Below, piece after piece: positions 56,745-62,711 of a stretch of DNA of 64,000 bases. Numbering within the stretch: position 1 is the first letter of the stretch; each line of letters opens with the position of its first letter. Under the pieces are notes generated by a model. That model did not search any database. It worked only from the letters and a program-made list of their open reading frames with translations, and had not been told where the DNA came from. The stretch comes from Marivirga arenosa (GTDB lineage: Bacteria > Bacteroidota > Bacteroidia > Cytophagales > Cyclobacteriaceae), in NCBI RefSeq assembly GCF_030503875.2, contig NZ_CP129968.2, positions 2,754,001 to 2,818,000 of the forward strand, in the 5' to 3' direction. The position numbers and the translations under genes were made by a program.

Positions 56745-57670
56745 CAAATTTAAGTGTTAATCATTTATTGGGTATCAAAGATTTAACTACAGAAGATATT
56801 CAATTAATTTTTCAAACTGCCGACCATTTTAAAGATGTTATTAATCGACCAATCAAAAAAGTACCTTCTTTGCGCGACATCACGATTGCCAATATTTTCT
56901 TTGAAAATTCAACTCGAACTAAACTATCATTTGAATTAGCAGAAAAAAGACTTTCTGCTGATGTGGTTAATTTCTCCTCTTCAAATAGTTCTGTAAAGAA
57001 AGGAGAAACACTGTTAGATACAGTGAATAATATACTTTCGATGAAAGTAGATATGGTAGTAATGAGACATTCTAGCCCAGGAGCAGCACACTTTTTATCT
57101 AGAAATATAGAAGCCAATATAGTTAATGCTGGAGATGGTACACATGAGCATCCAACTCAAGCTCTTTTAGACACCTATTCAATTCGAGAAAAGATAACTG
57201 ATTTACAAGGTAAAAAAGTGGCAATTATTGGAGACATATTACACTCAAGAGTAGCATTATCAAACATTTACGCCCTGAAAAAACTAGGTGCAGAAGTAAT
57301 GGTTTGTGGTCCAGCCACCTTAATCCCAAAATATATTGGTGATTTAGGTGTTAAAATAAGTTGGGATATTAAAGAAGCCTTAGAATGGTGTGATGTTGCC
57401 AACATGCTAAGAATACAATTAGAAAGGCAACAACTTAAATACTTCCCTTCATTAAGAGAATACTCTCTTTATTATGGACTTAATAAAAAATTATTGGATA
57501 GCCTTCAAAAAGAGATTATTGTAATGCACCCAGGCCCCATAAACAGAGGTGTTGAAATTAGTAGTGATGTAGCTGACTCTGATCAATCAATTATTCTAAA
57601 TCAGGTTGAAAATGGGGTAGCGATAAGAATGGCTGTACTATACCTTTTAGCACAAAAAAGGCAGAATTAA
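56741..57670 (+). CDS. pyrB: Aspartate carbamoyltransferase catalytic subunit
   Basis: Second step of pyrimidine synthesis: carbamoyl phosphate plus aspartate to carbamoyl aspartate. 309 residues. Motifs: FENSTRTKLSFELAEKRL (phosphate loop), HPTQALLDTYSIRE, and MHPGPINRGVEI near the end. No pyrI regulatory gene follows. Translationally coupled to pyrR. Its TAA overlaps the stop codon of the convergent gene, and a terminator hairpin spans that site. Confidence 0.96.
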   Translation: MTNLSVNHLLGIKDLTTEDIQLIFQTADHFKDVINRPIKKVPSLRDITIANIFFENSTRTKLSFELAEKRLSADVVNFSSSNSSVKKGETLLDTVNNILSMKVDMVVMRHSSPGAAHFLSRNIEANIVNAGDGTHEHPTQALLDTYSIREKITDLQGKKVAIIGDILHSRVALSNIYALKKLGAEVMVCGPATLIPKYIGDLGVKISWDIKEALEWCDVANMLRIQLERQQLKYFPSLREYSLYYGLNKKLLDSLQKEIIVMHPGPINRGVEISSDVADSDQSIILNQVENGVAIRMAVLYLLAQKRQN

Positions 57671-57680
57671 GATTCTGCCC
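57653..57680 (-). terminator. Terminator hairpin overlapping two convergent stop codons
   Basis: 8-bp perfect stem (57660-57667 with 57672-57679), loop TAAG, followed on the minus strand by six T. It serves the 57667 gene, and its left part lies in the pyrB coding sequence. Confidence 0.85.
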
Positions 57681-57957
57681 CTAGTATAAATTCTGTAAGT
57701 TCTTGGTTTGCACTTGGCCCAAATCCATCAGCTATAGTTCCTTTAACTCCTGATTTAGTTTGTATTTGATACAAGATTGATAAATCATCGGGATTTGACT
57801 TTCCTTCGAACCTATATTCTTTGATATCTTGGATTTCATTTTTATCAAATGAATCATTTTCTGTATTCAGCTTACCATTCTCAAAAAAGAAATCTTCAGA
57901 AAAACCTTTTCCTTTTAATTCTTCTATTTTTTCTTTTATTGTATTCATTGAATCCAT
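57667..57957 (-). CDS. Small Bacteroidota protein of the family often labelled 'PRPP synthetase'
   Basis: 96 residues, cytoplasmic and acidic. The motif EYRFEGKSNPDDLSILYQI and SGVKGTIADGFGPSA match a Bacteroidota-only family which databases, by error as I recall, call phosphoribosylpyrophosphate synthetase; no PRPP motif is present. Its N-terminal part (KGFSEDFFFENGKL) resembles that of the 58015 gene. Overlaps the pyrB stop by four bases. Function unknown. Confidence 0.8.
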   Translation of the reverse strand: MDSMNTIKEKIEELKGKGFSEDFFFENGKLNTENDSFDKNEIQDIKEYRFEGKSNPDDLSILYQIQTKSGVKGTIADGFGPSANQELTEFILGAES

Positions 57958-58014
57958 AAAATATTTTTTAGTGTTTATGTATTCAACGAGTAAAAACCAT
58001 GAATGTTAAACAAA

Positions 58015-58317
58015 TTAGTCTTCTAATGCTTCGAAGTAATTGATTAATGGAAACTCACCAGTAGAATTCATGGTATCAATTGCATAGCCTAGTTCACCGT
58101 CATTAGTCATAAAAGTTATAACAGCGGAACCATTATCTTCATATAAATACTCAGCTTCTACCGACACTTGCTCTGCTACATAGTGTTTTTCAATCTTAGA
58201 ATCATCTTCTTCCTTTCTTAACACTAGTTCACCATTCTCAAATTGAAAATTATTATTGTATCCATAATCAGACAATTCATTTATCTTCATTAGGATTTGT
58301 GGATTAAGGTTTTCCAT
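58015..58317 (-). CDS. Small hypothetical protein, paralogue of the 57667 gene
   Basis: 100 residues. Its N-terminal half (LMKINELSDYGYNNNFQFEN, GELVLRKEEDDS) aligns with IEELKGKGFSEDFFFENGKL of the next gene, and its strand AEYLYEDNGSAVITFMTNDG occupies the place of the YRFEGKSNPDD segment. It thus seems a diverged duplicate. No signal. 57 bases separate the two genes and no terminator was seen between them, so they may share a transcript. Function unknown. Confidence 0.75.
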   Translation of the reverse strand: MENLNPQILMKINELSDYGYNNNFQFENGELVLRKEEDDSKIEKHYVAEQVSVEAEYLYEDNGSAVITFMTNDGELGYAIDTMNSTGEFPLINYFEALED

Positions 58318-58404
58318 AGCTTTAAATTTTAATTACACTACAAATAACGCCACTATTGTAGTGACTGTTCTTTCTAAAAGATTATGAATATTACATACGT
58401 CACA

Positions 58405-58435
58405 TTTCACTGATGATTTTAAATAACTACCTTTG
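58405..58435 (+). promoter_or_regulatory. Promoter of the cystathionine/cysteine synthase gene
   Basis: TTTC (58405-58408), 19-base spacer, -7 box TACCTTTG (58428-58435), ATG 19 bases beyond. Confidence 0.7.
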
Positions 58436-58454
58436 TCAAAAAAAAGAATTTAAA

Positions 58455-59825
58455 ATGTACTACAACTCTATAATAGAGACCATTGGAAACACACCATTGG
58501 TAAAACTAAATAAGGTAAATAAAGGTATTCCTGGAACCATCTTAGTAAAAGTAGAATACTTCAATCCTGGCAATTCAATGAAAGACCGAATGGCTATAAA
58601 GATGATTGAAGACGCGGAGAAAGAAGGGAAATTAAAGCCAGGAGGAACCATTATTGAAGGGACTTCAGGGAATACGGGAATGGGATTGGCATTAGCTGCT
58701 ATTTCAAAAGGTTATAAATGTATCTTCACTTTAGCAGATAAACAATCAAAAGAAAAAATGGATATTTTAAGAGCTGTAGGAGCTGAAGTGATAGTTTGTC
58801 CTACTAATGTAAGTCCTGATGACCCTCGTTCTTATTATTCTGTTGCAAAAAAATTACACGAGGAAACACCAAACTCAATTTATCCTAATCAATACGATAA
58901 TCCTGCAAATGCAAAAGCTCACTATGAAACTACTGGGCCAGAAATTTGGGACCAGACTGAAGGAAAAATTACACATTGGGCTGCTGGTGTGGGTACAGGT
59001 GGTTCTATGTGTGGAACCTCTCGTTACTTAAAAGAACAAAATCCAAGTATCGTTAGTGTAGGTATTGATTCTTACGGATCTGTTTTTAAGAAATATAAAG
59101 AGACAGGGAAATTTGATGAAAAAGAAATCTATCCTTACTTAACAGAAGGCATAGGTGAAGACATTCTGCCTAAGAATGTTGACTTTGCAATGATCGACCA
59201 CTTTGTAAAAGTAACGGATAAAGATAGCGCAATAATGACCAGAAGATTAGCAAGAGAGGAAGGTCTTTTCTGTGGCTGGTCATGTGGTGCTGCTGTTCAT
59301 GGTGCATTAGAATACGCTGAAGAATTCTTAAAAGAAGATGATGTTATGGTGATCATTTTACCTGATCATGGGACACGTTATCTTGGAAAGATTTATAATG
59401 ATGACTGGATGAGAGATCATGGGTTCCTAGAAAATAATGATTATGCTACAGCAAAAAATATTATTAAGAAAAGAGGTGATAATTATAATTTAATCAGTAT
59501 CGAAAGTGACCAAAAAATTGGAGAAGTTGTTAGACTTTTAGATGAGTTATCAATTTCTCAATTACCAATTACTCATAATGGTGAATTTGTTGGTAGTATT
59601 TCAGATACGAAATTACTAAACAAACTAGTAGAAAAACCTGAATTACGTAATAATCCAATAAAAGAAATAATGGATGATCCATTTAAATTTATTGCTTTAA
59701 ACACCACAGTAGATACCATTTCATCCATGATGAATCATGGTGATAAGGCATTAATGGTTTTAGATGATAATAATGCTCCACACATAATCACAAAACAGGA
59801 TTTATTAATGGCATTTACGGATTAA
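58455..59825 (+). CDS. Cystathionine beta-synthase / cysteine synthase with CBS domains
   Basis: PLP enzyme, 456 residues from the ATG at 58455 (an extended start at 58413 is in promoter DNA). The PLP lysine is Lys43 in NPGNSMKDRMA; EGTSGNTGMGLA and GVGTGGSMCGTSRYL bind the cofactor phosphate. Two C-terminal CBS domains (about 335-456: NLISIESDQKIGEVVRLLDE, IKEIMDDPFKFIALNTTVD) regulate by ligand binding in eukaryotic CBS. It joins serine or acetylserine with homocysteine or sulfide. Activity split cannot be settled by sequence alone. Monocistronic with a strong terminator. Confidence 0.92.
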   Translation: MYYNSIIETIGNTPLVKLNKVNKGIPGTILVKVEYFNPGNSMKDRMAIKMIEDAEKEGKLKPGGTIIEGTSGNTGMGLALAAISKGYKCIFTLADKQSKEKMDILRAVGAEVIVCPTNVSPDDPRSYYSVAKKLHEETPNSIYPNQYDNPANAKAHYETTGPEIWDQTEGKITHWAAGVGTGGSMCGTSRYLKEQNPSIVSVGIDSYGSVFKKYKETGKFDEKEIYPYLTEGIGEDILPKNVDFAMIDHFVKVTDKDSAIMTRRLAREEGLFCGWSCGAAVHGALEYAEEFLKEDDVMVIILPDHGTRYLGKIYNDDWMRDHGFLENNDYATAKNIIKKRGDNYNLISIESDQKIGEVVRLLDELSISQLPITHNGEFVGSISDTKLLNKLVEKPELRNNPIKEIMDDPFKFIALNTTVDTISSMMNHGDKALMVLDDNNAPHIITKQDLLMAFTD

Positions 59826-59847
59826 AAGTAGAGTGGATATCAAAATA

Positions 59848-59879
59848 GAAAGGCTGTGAACATTCACAGCCTTTTTTTG
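59848..59879 (+). terminator. Terminator shared by the CBS gene and the tRNA-Leu end
   Basis: 11-bp stem (59849-59859 with 59864-59874), loop ACAT, T run that ends just before the tRNA-Leu 3' end on the other strand. Confidence 0.92.
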
Positions 59880-59963
59880 TGCGCACGAGAAGATTCGAAC
59901 TTCCACGGGCTTGCGCCCACCACCCCCTCAAGATGGCGTGTCTACCAATTCCACCACGTGCGC
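59880..59963 (-). tRNA. tRNA-Leu (anticodon GAG)
   Basis: 84 bases. 7-bp acceptor GCGCACG/CGTGCGC, discriminator A at 59880, anticodon loop TTGAGGG giving GAG, long variable arm typical of leucine tRNA, T loop TTCGAAT. CCA is not encoded. It reads CUC and CUU. Last gene of a minus-strand tRNA cluster. Confidence 0.96.
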
Positions 59964-59992
59964 TTAATTCTTAAGCAAATATAAAGGCTAAA

Positions 59993-60028
59993 ACTAAAAA
60001 ACCTATCCATTTTTCAACAGATAGGTTT
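59993..60028 (-). terminator. Terminator after the downstream tRNA-Lys
   Basis: 9-bp stem (59999-60007 with 60020-60028), 12-base loop; on the minus strand a T run follows. It lies between tRNA-Lys and tRNA-Leu, so tRNA-Leu may be reached by readthrough or have its own promoter. Confidence 0.75.
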
Positions 60029-60037
60029 AGTAGTAAG

Positions 60038-60110
60038 TGACCCGCTTGGGGTTCGAACCCAAGACCCCATCCTTAAAAGGGATGTGCTCTACCAGCTGAG
60101 CTAGCGAGTC
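60038..60110 (-). tRNA. tRNA-Lys (anticodon TTT), copy 1
   Basis: 73 bases. Acceptor GACTCGC/GCGGGTC with one G-T pair, anticodon arm CATCC-CTTTTAA-GGATG giving TTT, T loop TTCGAAC. Identical in sequence to the copy at 60313-60385. CCA is not encoded. Confidence 0.97.
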
Positions 60111-60134
60111 ATATAATTATTTTAAATTTTCTAG

Positions 60135-60202
60135 AAGTCTTGGCTACCAAGACCCACCCGATTCTTTTAATCGGGATACTCTACCAGCTGAGCTAGCGAG
60201 TC
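60135..60202 (-). pseudogene. tRNA-Lys pseudogene
   Basis: The 5' 24 bases (60202 down to 60179: acceptor arm and D arm) are identical to the two flanking tRNA-Lys genes. The rest is degenerate: the anticodon region forms a hairpin of CCCGATT/AATCGGG without TTT in the usual place, the T arm is shortened (CTTGG/CCAAG) with no TTCGAAC loop, and the 3' acceptor strand is missing. A functional tRNA is not expected. Confidence 0.8.
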
Positions 60203-60312
60203 AAAGTCTTTGAAGACTTTATTTTAATGAATTAAATTAAAGCTGATTCTCTTAATCAGTCACTATTTAATCAATTTTATCGAAAAATGTTTTTATTTTT
60301 TTCGATAATTTG

Positions 60313-60385
60313 TGACCCGCTTGGGGTTCGAACCCAAGACCCCATCCTTAAAAGGGATGTGCTCTACCAGCTGAGCTAGCGAGTC
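60313..60385 (-). tRNA. tRNA-Lys (anticodon TTT), copy 2
   Basis: 73 bases, identical to the copy at 60038-60110. Closest to the predicted promoter of the cluster at 60484-60514. Confidence 0.97.
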
Positions 60386-60483
60386 ATTTTTTTGATTACA
60401 AAACTCTTTATAAATAAACTCAACTATTATGAGTTAAGAGCGTTTTTATTGCTTTTAAGGAGTCGTTTTCCTTAATTGCGTTG

Positions 60484-60514
60484 CAAAGGTAAGTACTAAA
60501 TAATAAAATGCAAA
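60484..60514 (-). promoter_or_regulatory. Promoter of the tRNA cluster
   Basis: Minus strand: TTTG (60514-60511), 19-base spacer, -7 box TACCTTTG (60491-60484). It gives a leader of about 90 bases before tRNA-Lys copy 2. The -33 box overlaps codons 2-3 of the divergent TPR gene. Confidence 0.75.
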
Positions 60515-61233
60515 TGCTTAAGTTTAAAATTCTATCCTACTCCCTTTTACTTTTTACATTTATAAGCCAATATGGATTTGCGCAGTCGCCTGAAAAGGAA
60601 TTAGTTAAGGCTGATTCTTTGTATCAAAAAAAACAATATATAAGTGCGATAAAAATTTATAATAAAATTTATGAAAGTGGAAATGCTAGTCCTTCAATGC
60701 TATTAAAGCTCGCTAGAATTGAGGAAGGAATGGGTAATCCTGGTAAATCATTTTATTATTTAGAGAAATATTATCAGCTCACTAAGGATGAAATAGCCCT
60801 CGATTATTTAAAAGAAAATACTGAAGAAGAAAATATAGCTGGATTTGATTATGGCTTTGCTTACAAGCTTGACTTATTGTACAAAGAATGGAAGATTTAC
60901 ATTCAACTCTTAGCTTCAATCTTAATGTTCCTTTTCATTGGATTGATGATTAAAAACAGAGAAGATTCCAGCAAAAAGAAAAACTATTTTGCAGCATCTA
61001 TGCTCCCTATTATTATTTTAATCTTTCTAACTAATTATGAGGGTAGAAATGAAGCAATCATAACCAATAACCCTAGTTATTTACTTGAAGGCCCTTCATC
61101 TGGATCCAACCTAGTTGAACAGCTTAAATCTCCAGCCAAGGTTAAATTGAAATCAGAAATTGATGTTTGGAGTAAAATCATATATGATGATAAAGTTGCC
61201 TACATTAAAAGCTCTCAAATTAAAAAATTGTAA
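60508..61233 (+). CDS. TPR protein with membrane helices and C-terminal SH3-like segment (BatE-like)
   Basis: 241 residues. Signal peptide (to about 25, GFAQS), TPR units (ADSLYQKKQYISAIKIYNKI, MLLKLARIEEGMGNPGKSFYYLEKYY), two membrane helices (about 131-146 and 160-175: IQLLASILMFLFIGLMI, ASMLPIIILIFLT) and a C-terminal SH3b-like strand region (SPAKVKLKSEIDVWSKIIYDDKVAYI). This architecture is that of Bacteroidota BatE, of the aerotolerance (bat) gene group, although no batABCD genes are here. It is divergent from the tRNA cluster. The role is unclear. ATG 60508 and ATG 60514 are both possible starts. Confidence 0.8.
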   Translation: MQMLKFKILSYSLLLFTFISQYGFAQSPEKELVKADSLYQKKQYISAIKIYNKIYESGNASPSMLLKLARIEEGMGNPGKSFYYLEKYYQLTKDEIALDYLKENTEEENIAGFDYGFAYKLDLLYKEWKIYIQLLASILMFLFIGLMIKNREDSSKKKNYFAASMLPIIILIFLTNYEGRNEAIITNNPSYLLEGPSSGSNLVEQLKSPAKVKLKSEIDVWSKIIYDDKVAYIKSSQIKKL

Positions 61234-61274
61234 AAATTAAAATCTGTAGATTTATAAATTCTACTTTCGTGCTT

Positions 61275-61303
61275 TTTGCTTCCATAATTATAGCCTAATT
61301 TTG
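61275..61303 (+). promoter_or_regulatory. Promoter of rlmD with near-leaderless start
   Basis: TTTG (61275-61278), 17-base spacer, -7 box TAATTTTG (61296-61303); the ATG lies only 6 bases after the box. Confidence 0.6.
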
Positions 61304-61309
61304 CAGGCT

Positions 61310-62710
61310 ATGGGAAGAAAACCGCATCCAATAATAAGGGAATTAAAGATTGAAAAAATAGCTTCAGAGGGTAAGGCCTTAGGTTATTATAATGATAAAG
61401 TCGTATTTGTAGGAGGAACTGCTCCAGGAGATGTTGTAGACGTTAGGGTTAATAAGAAAAAGAAAAGTTTTCTGGAAGGACAGGCCATTCATTTTCATAA
61501 AAAATCTGAAATGCGAATAGAACCATTTTGTAGCCACTATGGTGTATGTGGTGGTTGTAAATGGCAGCATTTGAGCTATGAAGATCAGCTTGAGTTTAAA
61601 AGTGAGCAAGTAAAAGATTCGTTAGAAAGAATTGCAAAAGTTGATTTACCTAAGATATCCCCAATACTTGGATCAGAAAATACTACTTTCTATAGAAACA
61701 AAATGGAATTTACATTCTCTAATAACCGATGGTTAACTCGAGAAGAAATTGATTCAGGAAAAGAGTTTGAGTCCGATGCATTAGGTTTTCATGTACCTAA
61801 GAGATTTGACAAGATAGTTCAAATCGACAAATGCTATCTTCAGGCAGATCCTTCAAATGCAATTAGAAATGCAGTTGACCGCTTTGCTAAGGATAATAAG
61901 ATCACCTATTTTGATTTAATTAAGCAAGATGGCTTTCTTAGGAACCTGATTATCAGAACTACCTCCACTGGGCAGCTAATGGTAATTTTGCAAGTAGCAG
62001 AAGAAAATGAGGAGTGGCTAAATATGATGCTTAATCATATAAAAGAAAGCTTTCCTGAAATTACTTCTTTGCTTTATATCCTAAATCAAAAAGGAAATGA
62101 AACTTTCCATGATTTAGAGGTAAATGTATTTCATGGGAAAGATCATATTATTGAAGAAATGGAGGGATTGGAATTTAAAATTGGTCCAAAATCTTTCTAT
62201 CAAACAAATTCCGATCAAGCTTATGAATTATATAAAGTAGCTAGAAATTTCGCGGATTTAAAAGGTAATGAAACTGTTTATGATCTGTACACTGGAACAG
62301 GAACAATCGCTAATTTTATAGCTAAAAGTGCAGAAAAAGTAATAGGAGTTGAATATGTACCAGAAGCCATTGAAGATGCTAAAGTAAATTCAGAGTTGAA
62401 TAACATCAAAAACACTAAGTTTTTTGCTGGTGATATGAAGGATGTTTTCAATAATGAATTTTTGAAAGAACATGGGAAGGCTGATGTAATTATAACCGAT
62501 CCTCCACGAGCAGGCATGCATCCTGATGTAGTAAAAACAATATTAAATATTGAAGCCGAAAAAATAGTTTATGTAAGCTGTAATCCAGCTACTCAAGCAA
62601 GAGACTTGGCACTGCTAGATGAGAAATACAAAGTAACTAAAGTTCAAGCTGTTGACATGTTCCCTCAAACCCATCATGTTGAAAATGTAGTGCTTCTGGA
62701 AAGAAAATAA
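61310..62710 (+). CDS. rlmD: 23S rRNA (uracil-C5)-methyltransferase RlmD family
   Basis: 466 residues from the ATG at 61310. An upstream TTG at 61301 overlaps the promoter box and is rejected. The N-terminal TRAM domain (IREL...VVFVGGTAPGDVVDVRV) precedes the iron-sulfur cysteines Cys74, Cys80 and Cys83 (FCSHYGVCGGCKWQH) and IDKCYLQ. The SAM site is VYDLYTGTGTIANF, DPPRAGMHPDVV follows, and VYVSCNPATQARDL holds the catalytic Cys. It methylates a uracil in 23S rRNA (U1939 in RlmD; the RlmCD form of other phyla is an alternative). Its stop is one base from the convergent OmpA gene. Confidence 0.93.
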   Translation: MGRKPHPIIRELKIEKIASEGKALGYYNDKVVFVGGTAPGDVVDVRVNKKKKSFLEGQAIHFHKKSEMRIEPFCSHYGVCGGCKWQHLSYEDQLEFKSEQVKDSLERIAKVDLPKISPILGSENTTFYRNKMEFTFSNNRWLTREEIDSGKEFESDALGFHVPKRFDKIVQIDKCYLQADPSNAIRNAVDRFAKDNKITYFDLIKQDGFLRNLIIRTTSTGQLMVILQVAEENEEWLNMMLNHIKESFPEITSLLYILNQKGNETFHDLEVNVFHGKDHIIEEMEGLEFKIGPKSFYQTNSDQAYELYKVARNFADLKGNETVYDLYTGTGTIANFIAKSAEKVIGVEYVPEAIEDAKVNSELNNIKNTKFFAGDMKDVFNNEFLKEHGKADVIITDPPRAGMHPDVVKTILNIEAEKIVYVSCNPATQARDLALLDEKYKVTKVQAVDMFPQTHHVENVVLLERK

Positions 62711-62711
62711 A

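Noticed and set aside
57667..57957. Phosphoribosylpyrophosphate synthetase
   Set aside because: 96 residues with no PRPP or ATP motif; the label comes from database transfer.
59880..60385. CRISPR-like repeat array, because of repeated blocks with spacers
   Set aside because: The repeats are tRNA genes and a tRNA pseudogene with proper cloverleaf parts.
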